Source: Apodemus sylvaticus (taxonomy: Eukaryota; Chordata; Mammalia; Rodentia; Muridae). From it: a stretch of 64,000 bases of DNA. The position numbers and the translations under genes are program-made. The stretch is from the NCBI RefSeq assembly GCF_947179515.1, contig NC_067485.1:71478646-71542645 (forward strand), given 5' to 3'. This document shows positions 25,271 to 36,997 of the stretch, piece after piece. Positions within the stretch are counted from its first letter, which is position 1, and each line of letters starts with the position of its first letter. The notes beneath the pieces were generated by a model, which saw only the letters and a list, made by a program, of their open reading frames with translations, did no database searches and was not told the origin of the DNA.

Positions 25271-25960
25271 CATTCTCAGGACTTTGAATAACTGTGCATA
25301 TGTTCACCAGTTGCTGTCTCTGGGTAAGTTGAGCACAGCCCAGATCTCACTTCAGCTCTAATCATGCCGGCTATGGGTGTTCTGATGAACAAGTTGTAAT
25401 TTTTTGGACAATATCAGAAATGTATAAATTGATTCTTATCACTGTTAACCCTTGCATTCTCTTTAGTTTCTCTCCTACCTCTTGTTAATCCCCACTCCTT
25501 ATTACAGTTTTGTTCCTTACATTCCACTTTCTTGTTTTGTTTGGTGACCCACTGAGTTTAATTATGACCATGGGTGGGTAGCCTGGTTGGCACAACCATG
25601 GATATACAGCTGAAGGCAATGAATGACTCCTCTCCCAGCATCCATGCATAGCCAGTAGTTCACAAGGGAAGGATGAGACTCCATAAACTCCTTCCCTGTC
25701 CTTGATCATTCCTTGACTTGTGCCTAGTCTTCCTTGATTGTAATGACTGAAGTGACCAGAAGATGGCAGTAAATAGATCTCCTCTTTTTCCTCCTCCATT
25801 TTTTCTTTCTTTTCTGTGATGGTCTCTGGACTTAGAGAGTGCAACATAACTCCATTTTAGCTATAAGATAGTATCTAAAACAAGCCCCCTATTCTCCTGA
25901 CTTTCAAGTTTCTTTCAAACCACCTTCCCCAATGAAGTCCTATGCAGAAAGTCTTCTCCT
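25271..25960. other. Non-coding intron sequence
   Basis: Nothing was recognised. The 120-codon minus-strand open frame at 25485-25847 has no family resemblance or splice context that I can defend. Confidence 0.4.
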
Positions 25961-26960
25961 AAACCTATATCCTTAAGAAACTCTATGTGTTTCCAATTTA
26001 ACATTTAAGTCTTTGTTCCATTTGGAGTTAATCCTTGTATATCGGGACAGATATGGAGCTATTTTATTGTTCTACACGTGAACATCTCATTTTCCTCTTT
26101 TTCATTTGTTGAAATGCTTTCTTTTCTCCAGTTTATGATTTTGGTATCTTTGTCAGATATTAAGTGGTTGCAGTTACATGTACGTATGTTCAACTCTCAG
26201 ATTTTTTCCATGTGTCTATTTTTGTGGGAGAACCATATTAGTTGTATTACTGTGCCTTGGTAATTTATCTTGGGATCTGGAAAGCAATTTGTCCAGCAAT
26301 GTGGTTTTTTTACTCAAATGTTTTTTCCATGTGACTTCTGTTTTCTTTTTTTGTAAAGGAAACGAGTATTTTGATGGGGGATTGCATTGAATACTTAAAT
26401 AGCTTTTGGTAGAATGGTAATTTTCACCATTTGATTCTACCAATTCATGACCATGTGAAGTCTTTCCATTTCCAAATGCTGTTTCTGTCTATTTCTTCAG
26501 AATTTTAAGGACTTAATTGTAAATATCTTTCTACCTGGTTAGGCTTATTCTGAGACATTTCATTTCCTTTGAGGCTACTGTGAATGGAAATGTATCCATG
26601 ATCTCTTTCTCTTTACATTTGTTGTTTGTTTGTATATAGAGAAGCTATTGATTTGTGCAGGTTTATGCAGTATCTTGCCACATTTCTGAATTTGTTTATT
26701 ATTGGTAGAATTTATCCAGTGGAATTTTATAACTCTTATGTATACTATCATGTCATTTTCCCAAAGCATTAACTTGGCTTCTTTCCCTAATTTAACCAGT
26801 AACGGCACTGTGCTTGCGTTATTGATCCAGCCAGTGCTTTGAGCACAGAAAGTGTTTTCTTACTTTATCTCTTCTTGTTATTTTTTGTTAGAAATCTATT
26901 TTTCTCAGATATTAGGGTAGTGACTCCTGCTTGGAATTTGGTACTATTTGAATGGAATAC
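25960..26960 (-). mobile_element. Old L1 fragment (ORF2)
   Basis: Strongly decayed minus-strand ORF2. Blocks near 26370-26560 and 26560-26780 parallel 41150-41600 of the full-length copy in the same order. No open frame survives. Confidence 0.65.
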
Positions 26961-27330
26961 TCTCTCAACATTTTACTCTACTGTGGCATCTATTTTTCAG
27001 CAATTATGTGGTTTTTTTTGTAGACAGCACTTAGATAGTATTTTCCCTTTCTCTCAATCAACAAAATAAAATAAAAATGAAGATCAAAACAATCAACTAA
27101 TTCCATATAGCATATTTTGTTTACATTCTTTTCCCTCAACCAACTCCTCCCACATTCTCTCTTCTCTGACCATCAATCTTCATGGTTTTTTTTCTGTTTT
27201 TTAAATACAAAAAACAAACCAAAAAAGCATGTGCTCCTGGGATTTGAAGGTTTAAAACATTTTTATATATGTGCTTCCTTTATGTAATAAATCTACCCTC
27301 TGTTATAAAGTGATCACATAATTATACTTT

Positions 27331-27475
27331 AGGAGCTGGGCACGGTGATATATGCCTGTAACTGAGATCATGGGAGGTGGAGGCAGGTATAACTAGAGTT
27401 CATTATTATCTGCAGCCACATAGCTAGTTTGGAGACAGCATGGGCAAGTAGAAGCCACATCTTTCAAATAAATTT
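27331..27475 (+). mobile_element. Diverged B1-type SINE
   Basis: It opens with GAGCTGGGCACGGTGATATA and has GGAGGTGGAGGCAGG further in, matching the A-box half of B1. The 3' half is diverged and ends in an A-rich stretch. It lies 50 bp before exon D. Confidence 0.6.
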
Positions 27476-27524
27476 TAAAAACTTCACTTACTCCCCTTGC
27501 CTCTCTCTCTGATCATTTCCCCAG

Positions 27525-27651
27525 CATGAAGAACTTTCATAAACTGAGACAAAAGGACTTAAATGTACAAGAAAAAAGAAAGTTCACTTGTCCTGAAGAT
27601 TTAAATGCTAAACAATCTGAAACAGATGAAATCACTATACTAAAACAAAAG
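27525..27651 (+). CDS. Exon D of the ANKRD26-like gene
   Basis: 127 bp. It is preceded by a pyrimidine-rich tract ending CATTTCCCCAG and followed by GTATGT. The first base completes Ser with exon C. It encodes MKNFHKLRQKDLNVQEKRKF and then SETDEITILKQK. This corresponds to the ANKRD26 segment GFKNLLKMTRKKLNEYENGEF and FEMDIQINKLKHK (from memory). It ends in phase 0. Confidence 0.8.
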
Positions 27652-27835
27652 GTATGTTTTAATTAGTTTCAGAGTGAAAAAAATAGTTACTATAATTCTT
27701 TCAATTATTTTATCCATGTAACAAGTAACTGTAAATGTTTTATAACCAGAAGTCATTGAAATTACTATTTTTCTATTCACATATATATGCTATACCTTTA
27801 TTACTGTCTTTACACTTGGCTGTGACTTAATGCCA

Positions 27836-27990
27836 GGTCTGTGGGAAGGTGGCACATGCCTTTGATTCCAGCACTAAGGAGGCAGATGTAGGGGGATGTT
27901 TGTGAGATTTAGGTCATCTTGGTCTGCCTGTCAAGTTCCAGCCAACCAAATCTACATAGTAAGACCCTTTTCCAACAATAATAAATTAAA
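27836..27990 (+). mobile_element. Diverged B1 SINE
   Basis: The sequence GGTGGCACATGCCTTTGATT, then GGAGGCAGATG and a short A/T-rich end, fit an old + strand B1. Confidence 0.65.
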
Positions 27991-28387
27991 CCTGGATGTA
28001 TACACTTGAATCAACCCTAAATCACAACTATCAAGCTAAAAATTCTCCATTCTCTTAAATGAGTGTTCTGCGTTTACTATCTTTTTGTCAAGATAGTGTG
28101 GAAGCATAATACACTTAATACGTCAATACATGGATCACAGAATAAATTGTTTAAGTTACATGAAACAGACAGTGTATTGCAGAACCTTTGAAAGTCACTA
28201 AATTGAGGTAGCATGTCAAAGGCAGTCAAGGCTGTAGACTGAATTTCCAACATTAAAATTATCTTGTATGATATGGACATTATGTGGTCCAACATAGCAT
28301 GTTAGGGCCTTTGCCAATATATGAGATATAAATAAATATAATAAGCTGTATTAAGGATTTAAGAAAATAGAGACCATGTTCTCAAAT
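27991..28387 (+). other. Intron sequence without recognised features
   Basis: No exon or repeat signal was recognised. Confidence 0.45.
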
Positions 28388-30560
28388 AGGCCCATACCTA
28401 AACATAGTAAAAGCAATATGCAGCAAACTGGTAGCCAGCATCAAACTAAATGGAGAAAAACTTGAAGCAATCCCACTAAAATCAGGGACTAGACAGGGCT
28501 GCCCCCTTTCTCCTTATCTTTTCAATATTGTACTTGTGGTACTAGCTCTGGCAATTAGACAACAAAAGGAGGTCAAAGGGATAGAAATTGGAAAGGAAGA
28601 AGTCAAAATATCATTATTTGCAGATGATATGATAGTCTACCTAAGTGACCCAAAAACTCCACTAGAGAATTCCTACAGCTGATAAACAACTTCAGCAAAG
28701 TGGGAGGTTATAAAATCAACTCAAGCAAATCAGTAGCCTTCCTATACTCAAAGGATAAGCAGGCTGAGAAAGAAATTAGGGAAATGACACCCTTCACAAT
28801 AGCCACAAACAGTATAAAGTACCTTGGGGTGACTCTTACCAAACATGTGAAAGATCTGTAAGAACTGCAAGACTCTGAGGAAGGAAATGGAAGAAGACCT
28901 CAAAAAAATTGGAAAAACCTCCCATGCTCATGGATCGGCAGGATTAATATAGTTAAAATGGACATTTTGCCAAAAGCAATATATAGATTCAATGCAATAC
29001 CCATCAAAATCCCAACTCAACTCTTCATAGAGTTAGAAAGAGTAATTGTCAAATTCATCTGGAATAACAAAAAAACAAGGATAGCTAAAACTATTCTCAA
29101 TAACAAAAGAAATTCTGGGGGAATCAGTATCCCTGACCTCAAGCAATACTACAGAGCGATAGTGTTAAAATCTGCATGGTATTGGTACAGTGACAGGCAG
29201 GCAGACCTATGGAACAGGATTGAAGATTCAGAAATGAACCCACATACTTATGGCCACTTGATCCTCGACAAAGGGGCTGAAAACATCCAATGGAAAAAAA
29301 GATAGCCTTTTCAACAAATGGTGCTGGTTCAACTGGAGGTCAGCATGCAAAAGAATGCGAATTGATCCATCCTTGTCTGCTTGTACTAAGCTCAACTCCA
29401 AATGGATCAAGGACCTACACATAGAGCCCGACACTCTGAAACTAATAGAAAAGAAACTGGGGAAGACCCTTGAGGACTTCAGTACAGGGGGAAAGTTTCT
29501 GAACAGATCACCAATAGCGTATGCTCTAAGATCAAGAATTGACATTTGGGACCTCATAAAATTACAAAGTTTCTGTAAGGAAAAGGACACCATCAAAAGG
29601 ACAAATCGGCAACCAACAAACCTACATCAGATAGAGGGCTAATATCCAATATATACAAAGAACTCAAGAAGTTAGACCCCAGAAAACCAAATAACCCTAT
29701 TAAAAATGGGGTACAGAGTTAAACAAAGAATTTTCACATGAAGAACTTCAGATGGCTGAGAAGCATCTTAAAAAATGCTCAACTTCATTAGTCATTAGGG
29801 AAATGCAAATCAAAACAACCCTGAGATTTCACCTTACACCAGTCAGAATGGCTAAGATTAAAAATTCAGGAGACAGCAGGTGTTGGCGAGGATGTGGAGA
29901 AAGAGGAACACTCCTCCACTGCTGGTGGAGTTGCAAATTGGTACAACCACTCTGGAAATCAGTCTGGGGGGTTCTCAGAAAACTATACCACTCCTGGGCA
30001 TATACCCAGAGGATTCCCCAGCATGTAATAAGGATACATGCTCCACTATGTTCATAGCAGCCCTATTTATAATAGCCAGAAGCTGGAAAGAACCCAGGTA
30101 TCCCTCAACAGAAGAATGGATGCAAAAAAAAATGTGATATATATATACACAATGGAGTACTATTCAGCCATTAGAAACAATGAATTCTTGAAATTCATAG
30201 GTAAATGGATGGAGCTAGAGAACATCATACTAAGTGAGGTAATCCAGTCTCAAAAGATCAATCATGGTATGCACTCACTAAGAAGTGGATATTAGCATAG
30301 AAAACTGGAATACCCAAAACATAATCCACACATCAAATGAGGTACAAGAAGAATGGAGGAGTAACCCCTTGTTCTGGAAAGACTCAGTGTAGCAGTATAG
30401 GGCAAAACCAGAACAGGGAAGTGGGAAGGGGTGGGTGGGAGAACAGGGGGAGGGAAGGGGGCTTATGGGACTTTCAGGGAGTGGGGGGGGCTAGAAAAGG
30501 GGAAATAATTTGAAATGTAAATAAAAAATAAATCGAATAAAAAAATAAAGCCAAAAAAAA
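28388..30560 (+). mobile_element. 5'-truncated L1 with broken ORF2
   Basis: A 2.2-kb + strand L1 begins in the RT domain (KAICSKLVASIKLNGEKL-like sequence from 28400) and includes the catalytic Asp motif codons near 28615-28640. It continues through ORF2 pieces at 28958-29305, 29355-29642, 29752-30057 and 30038-30295 to the G-rich 3'UTR and an A-rich tail at about 30510-30560. Several small deletions break the frame. I could not find a clear target-site duplication. Confidence 0.9.
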
Positions 30561-30945
30561 AGACATTTATTTTACCCAGGAGAAAACTGAAAATGAAACT
30601 GGGCATAAATCAGTATTACAGTGCTTGACTAAGCTGTGTTTTTATCAAAGCTTACTTTTAAAAGAATAGTGAATACGTTATTCTCTTAGGGTATACAGGT
30701 TTGCATACACATGTTATGGCATGCATGTATAATGGTTTGCATGTGAAAGGAGAGGAGAACAAGTGGGAGTGAGTTCCCTCCTTCCTGCCATGTGGGTTCT
30801 GGGGATCAAACTTACTTTGCCAAGTTTGGAGGCAAGTACATTCTTCAACTTTGCAGTTCACGTTCTCTCCTTATTATGGATTAAGTCTTAAATTTATTTC
30901 CTGTCAACTTTTTCATCTGTAAACAATATTAATTTCTTGATGCAG

Positions 30946-31236
30946 ATTGAGCTTACCACGGGAAGGCTAAACCAAGTGTTGTTGAACTATGAGGTACTTG
31001 AAAACAAATCCCAGTCTCTGCTACAGAACTTCTCAGCTGTGACAGATGTCCAGGAGGAATGCAAAATGCCTAAAGACAGAGAGGAGAAGCTCAAACAGGA
31101 ATTATTAATCCTTGAAAGTCACAGATCAATGAATATGATAGACCGCAGAGAGGCAGAAATGTTAAAGCGAGAGATTGAAGAACAGTCCAGACTGCAAGTA
31201 GAGGAAACTTTTGGAAAAATCTCTGCATTTTCACAG
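30946..31236 (+). CDS. Exon E of the ANKRD26-like gene
   Basis: The largest internal exon: 291 bp, 97 codons, phase 0 at both ends, acceptor TTTCTTGATGCAG, donor GTTAAT (weaker than the others). The protein is a heptad-patterned coiled coil. The match to ANKRD26 is clearest here: KLKQELLILESHRSMNM against KLEQEVINLRSHIERNM, and KREIEEQSRLQVEE against KQEIEERARQEIAE (from memory). One or more L1 insertions lie on each side, yet the exon has no stop or frameshift, which suggests selection or recency. Confidence 0.88.
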
Positions 31237-31432
31237 GTTAATATAGTTATCTTTCAGTGTGCTTTTTTACATGGTGAGCTGTATTTTCAATGCACATTTT
31301 CCATGAAAGCTTCCCTTCATTTACAGCAATTTGTTTTATAGACTTGTCAAAATAAGTCATCAACATCTTCAGGTAAATATTATTGTTTACACTATTAAGT
31401 AAACACACCTCTTAAGAAAATGTCATACATCA

Positions 31433-31648
31433 GTGAGAGAAGAGGCCCTTGATCCTGAGAAGGCTCGATGCCCCAGTGTAGGGGAATACCAGGACAGGGA
31501 AGTGGGAGTGGGTGGGTTGGTGAGCAGGGGAAGAGAGCATGGGATAGGGTTTTGTTTGTTTGTTTGTTTTTTGAGGGGAAACAAAGAAAGGGGATAGCAT
31601 TTGAAATGTAAATAAAGAAAATATCTAATTAAAAATGTTTTAAAGACC
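31433..31648 (+). mobile_element. L1 3' end fragment (first of a tandem pair)
   Basis: L1 3'UTR on the + strand with a G-rich tract, a (GTTT)n insertion at 31551-31571 and the GAAATGTAAATAAAG end block. It is directly followed by a second L1 3' end of another subtype. Confidence 0.82.
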
Positions 31649-31858
31649 CATGAAGAAGTATGGAGAGGGTCCTGATCCTGGAAAGGATTGATCTAGCATG
31701 GGAAGGGAATATAAGGACAGGGAAAAAGGAGGGAGGTGATTGGAGAAGGGATGGAGAGAAGAAGGTTTATGGGACATATGGGGAGGGGGGATCCGGGAAA
31801 GGGGAAATCATTTGGAATGTAAACAAAGAATATAGAAAATAAAAATATTAAAGAAAAA
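31649..31858 (+). mobile_element. L1 3' end fragment (second of a tandem pair)
   Basis: It starts with a block matching 23695-23890 of the L1 at 21120-23908 and the inverse of 1850-2065. It ends in an A-rich tail near 31858. The subtype differs from the preceding fragment, so this is not a simple duplication. Confidence 0.85.
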
Positions 31859-31944
31859 ACTTTGCAATAGAAAAGATGCCCTAGAGATAGTGCTCTACCC
31901 ATTGGTATCACCATGATATAATAATGACAGCATCAAGATATAGC

Positions 31945-32046
31945 AATGGAGCCAGCGGTGGTGGCACACGCCTTTAATCCTAGCCCTTGGGAGGCAGAGG
32001 CACAGGGATTTCTAAAATAAAAAATAAAAAATAAAAATAAAAATCA
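31945..32046 (+). mobile_element. 3'-truncated B1 SINE with A-rich tail
   Basis: GCCAGCGGTGGTGGCACACG and the next ~45 bp match the left end of B1 closely. The element then passes into an AAAATAAAAAT-type tail, so the right half is missing. Confidence 0.8.
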
Positions 32047-32477
32047 CAGGGCATGCTCAGGCAAACTAATGCAGTTTCAGTGTCACAGGATAGAATACCC
32101 GTGGGACCTCCATCACAGACTAGAAAGTCTATAGGTGGAACCTGATTATGTAAGAAAATACAAGGAATGGAGACAATATCAGATTAATAAAAGCCCAAAT
32201 CAGATTAATCCATGAAACACAATAATTGGCATTTAACAAGAAAAAAATGGATCACTATTTCTGTGCATGAAAAATAAAACACATCAGGAAGAGATCACAC
32301 AGTATTCTAAGAAGCATTAAACAGAAATGACCTTTGAGGTAACTGTGTTGTAAAGGGAAAAGAGCTGTCAAGAGTTTTGAGTGATCCACATCAACCCTGA
32401 CTATAAAACAGCTGTCATGTGGCCCGATTGGGTGTGAAATTATACTGGAGATTGTTTTTAAAAGAATCATTTGGCTA

Positions 32478-32650
32478 CCAACAAAGGGAAATCAAGGAGG
32501 GGGGAGGTGGGCATGGGAGTGGGTTGGGTAGAGGGGCATATTCTTGGAGGCAGGGGGTGGGAGGAGGAAACCTGGAAAGGTTTTAGCATTTGAAATGTAA
32601 ATGAAGATTATATTCAATAAAAAACAAGTTCTGCTGCTTAAAAAAAAAAA
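32478..32650 (+). mobile_element. Short L1 3' end retroposon
   Basis: About 170 bp of L1 3'UTR (G-rich tract, GAAATGTAAATG block, tail of A). It is flanked by the perfect 18-bp target-site duplication AAAAGAATCATTTGGCTA at 32460-32477 and 32651-32668. Confidence 0.85.
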
Positions 32651-32678
32651 AAAAGAATCATTTGGCTAAAAGGTTAAA

Positions 32679-32829
32679 ATAAAAAAAAAAAAAAAAAAAA
32701 AAAAAAAGATTAGTCGAGGAAGGCCCTGAGTAAAACATGCCCATGGAGCAGACTGTGAAGGCCCAGCTCTAACGCTTGAACAGCCAGACGAGAACAAAAG
32801 CAAGGGAGATAGGCAGGAAAAAAAATGTT
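32679..32829. other. A-tract followed by an unassigned GC-richer segment
   Basis: A run of As (about 32682-32707) is followed by ~110 bp of higher-GC sequence (32708-32817) and then a second short A run. A third, imperfect copy of the target motif (AAAGAATCATCTGAT) starts at 32832. It looks like a retroposed insert, but the source is not recognised. Confidence 0.4.
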
Positions 32830-33054
32830 TTAAAGAATCATCTGATTTTTTTTTAGGATTAGTTGGCAAAGTATAGACACTTGGAGAAAATTAAATTATT
32901 TATAGATATTATTATATTGTTCATAAAGTTCATTATTTAGTGGAAACTTTTGCATTCAGATGATTACTTTCATGATCAAGTAGTTTCTTAGTATGTACAA
33001 GGCCTTAGTCTTCATCTGTAGAATAGAATTTTTATTTTAAAAATAATTTTGAGC

Positions 33055-33188
33055 TGCCAGTGGTGGTGCATACTATTAACCCCAGCACCCAGGAGAGAGA
33101 GGCATGTGGATCTCTGTGTATTTGAGGACATAGGATCAAACAGACATAGGATAGCTAGGATATACAAAGAGAAACCTGTTTTATTTCA
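33055..33188 (+). mobile_element. Diverged B1 SINE
   Basis: GCTGCCAGTGGTGGTGCATA, then CCCCAGCACCCAGGAG, a GGCATGTGGATCTCTGTG block and an AAAGAGAAACC end, in B1 order on the + strand. Confidence 0.75.
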
Positions 33189-33199
33189 AAAGTAATTAT

Positions 33200-36100
33200 T
33201 TATTGCATATGATATTGAACACAGATACTAGTTTATTTTTTTTTACATTTTTATGATGTTTGTATTTAATCATGATTTTTTCAGAGTCTATATTAATTTT
33301 TTTATATCCCAAGTGTTGCTGCTCCAGGTGCCCCCTAACAGAATCCATCCCATTATCTCCCTTCCCTTTCTCCTCTGAGATGGTGGGGCCCTGAGCATAT
33401 TCCCTTACCCTGGTGCTGTGAATCTCTGGAAGGTTAGGTGCATCCTCTCCCACTGAGGCTAGGCAAGGGAGCCCTTTTGTGGAATGAATTTCACAGACAG
33501 ACAATAACTTTAGGCAACAGCCTCTGCTCTAGTTGTTGGGTGACCCACTGTAGACTGAACCACACAGGTTTATATGTGCCAGGGGCCTTAGTCCAGCCAA
33601 TGTATGCTCTTTTGTTGTTGATTCCGTCTCTGAGAGCTCCCAAGAGTCCAGGTTAGTTGACTCTCTAAGAGTTCCTGTAGAATTCCTATCCCATGTAGGG
33701 CTCTATTCTTCCTCCAACTTTTCCATAAGGGTCCTGGAACTTCATCCAGTGTTTGGATGTGGGTATCTGCTTCTATTTCAGTCAGCTGCTGGGTGGAGCC
33801 TCTCAGAGGACAGTTATGCTGGGCTCCTGCCTGCAAGCACAACAGAGTATTACTAATAGTGTCAGAGACAGGTGTTTTGACATGGGATGGATCTCAAGTT
33901 GGGCCTTCACTTAGTTTTTGCTTTATCCTTTGTCCCTGCATTTCTTTTAGACAGGAAAGGTATTTTTATGCTTTTAATTGGATATTTTCTTTATTTACAT
34001 TTCAAATGTTATCTCCTTTCTCGGTTTCTGTCCTCCCAGAAATGCCCAATTCCATCCTCTCTCCCCCTGCTTCTATGAGAGTGTTCATCCACCAGCTCTG
34101 CTCCCACCTCCCCGCCCTCAATTTCTCTACCCTGGGGAATCTATCAAGCCTCCATAAAACCAAGGACCTCTTCTCCCATTGAAGCCTGACAAGGCAATCC
34201 TCTACTACATATACCGCTAGAGCCATGTGTACAGCAGGACAGATTTTGAGTCAAAAGGGCTGTGGGTGGGTTGAAGTCCTAATTCCTCCACTGAGAGCCT
34301 TGCCTGGCTATAGGATATTTCCATTTCTGATTTCATATCCCCACTGTAGGCTATTGTATTATAAATACTTTAATGAATTGCAGGGTTCCTTCCCACCTTA
34401 GACCACTTATGTTCCTGAATGAAAGGCACACACACACAGCCTTATATTTTAGTATGCTTTAAGCAGTATGGTTTATGCTGCACAACTGCCTACCCTCCAT
34501 GCTGTTAGAATCTCCCTCCCACAGATAACTCCACGTTATTTCTCTGTTCCGATTTGGCTACTCTTGTTCAACTGGAGTAGCCCACTTCTCTGCTTTTCCT
34601 TCGCCCCTTTACATGGCTGCTCTGTTTCTTCCTCCTGCAGGTTATTACCCTTCCATGGTAGCCTCTCTTCTTCCTTCCTCACGCTCCCTTCTTGTTTAAC
34701 ATCTTTCACTATTTGAGGTGTATCATTGGTATCCTGACCTTTATGGCTAATAAAAGTGAGTTCATACTATGCATGTTCTTGTGGGTTAATTTACTGAGGA
34801 TTTTTTCTATTTCCATCCATTTGGAAATGAAATTTTTATTATGTCATTGTTTTCAATGTCTGAGTAAAAGTCCCATTTTTGATACCTTGTGTAAATGTAC
34901 AATTTTTTTGTACCCATTCTTCAGTTGAGGGACATCTGGGTTGTTTCTGACTATTACTAATCTAGCTGCAATGAGCATAGTTGAGTAAGTGCCCTTGTAG
35001 TATAGTGGAGCAGATTTTGCTTATTTGCCCAGGAGTGGTCTAGCTGAGTCTTCAGGAAGAAATGTTTCCAATTTTCTGACCAAACCTTAGATTGGTTTCA
35101 AAACTGGTTGTATAAGTTTGCTATCCTTCTAGTAATGTAACAGTGTTCCCCTAAGCATTGTGTCCCGCATGTGCTGTTTCTTTCTTTGTTGAGTCTTTGT
35201 GTGGATTAGGTATTAGTGTAACTGTGACCTCATAAAATGAATCTGGCAGTGTTCTTTCTGTTCCTATTTTGAGGAGTATTGATATTTGCTCTTCTTTGAA
35301 AGTTGTGTAGGTTTCTTCTCAAATACTGTGTGCCCCTGGGCTGTTTTTTTGAGGGGGGTTAATAATTGCTTTTATTTCCTTATGGCATATAGGACTATTT
35401 AGATTGGTTACCTGATCTTGATTTACCTTTAGCAAGTGGTATCTGTCTAGAAAATCACCCATTTAATGTAATTTTATGAGCTTTGAGGAGCACAGTCTTT
35501 AGAAATAGGTCCTAATAATTTTCGTTTAATTTCCTCAGTTTCTGTTCTTATATATCCCTTTTCATTTTCGATTTTGTTAATTTGGGTACTTTTTTATTAG
35601 TTTTACGAAAGGTTTGTCTATGTTGTGGCTTTTCTCCATAAACTAGGCCTTGTTTTGTTGATTCTTTGTACCTAATTGATTGATTTCAGCCCCAAGTTCA
35701 ACTATTTTTTGCCATTTGCTCCTCTTCAGTGTGTTTGCTTCTTTTTGTTCTAGAACTTTCAGGTGTTATAGTAAGTTGCTATAATATCTCCAGTTTCTTC
35801 ATGAAGGCATTTAAATCTATGAACTTGTCTCTTAGCGCTGCTTTCATTGTATTCCATAAGTTTGGGTATGTTACACCTTCATTCTAAAAGTCTTAAATTT
35901 CTTTATTTCTTTCCTGACAAATTTTCATTGAGTAGGGAGTTGTACAGTTTCCATGAGTGTGTGGGCTTTCTGCTGTTTCTGTTGTTTAAGTCCAGCCTTA
36001 GTCCATGAGGATCTGATAAGATGCAATCTTCTTGGGTCTGTTCAGGTTTGTTTTGTATCCAATAATATAGTCAAGTTCAGAGAGGGTTTTTTTTAATAGT

Positions 36101-36952
36101 TAGCTTTGTAATTTTTATTCAACATCATACTTAATGGAATAACCCATGGGAAAATGTACCCATTTTTTTATTCGATATATTATTTATATTATTTCAAGTG
36201 GTTTTCCCTTTCCTGGATCCCCCCTCCCCAAAAGTCCCATAAGCTCTCTTCCCTCCCCCTGTTCCCCAATCCACCCCTTTCCAATTCTCTGTCCTGGTAT
36301 TCCCCTACACTGCTGCACTGAGCCTTTCCAGGACCAGTGGCCACTACTTTCTTCACGGAGAGGATTCTATTCAGTGCTGAGAAGTGTTTTGGTGAAAATT
36401 TCTATAGATGTCTATTATATCAATTTGCTTCATATCATCTATTAATTTCATTGTTTCTCAGTTTAGTTTATGTCTTGATGACCTGTCCATTCATGAGAGT
36501 GTGTTGTTGTACATTTTCATGGGGTATGGCTTGATGTGTGATTTGAGCTTCAATAATGTTTCTTTCATGAATGTGATTATCCTTGCTTTCAATTGGAGCA
36601 TAGGTGTACAGAATTGAGATGTTATCTTGGTGGATTTTTTCCTTTGATGAAAAATCACAGTATATTTACCCTTTGTATCGCTTTTGGTTGCTTGGAAGTG
36701 AAATGGAAGTAAATGTTAGAATGGCTACTCCAGCTTGTTTCTTGCTTCTGTTTGCTTGGACAACCTTTTTCCAGCGCTTTACTCTAAGGCAGTGTCTATC
36801 TTTGTTGCTGAGGAGTGTTTCCTGTGTGTAGCAGAAAAATAGACCCTGTTTACACATTCCAGTCTTTTAACCTGTGTCTGTTTGTGAATTGATTTTGATA
36901 TTAATAACCAAAGGTTGTTTTTTTCTTGTTATTTTTATGTTAATGGTGTTAC

Positions 36953-36997
<45 letters not shown>

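Noticed and set aside
25485..25847. 120-codon minus-strand frame
   Set aside because: No splice context, no recognisable domain, and ordinary composition for intronic DNA.
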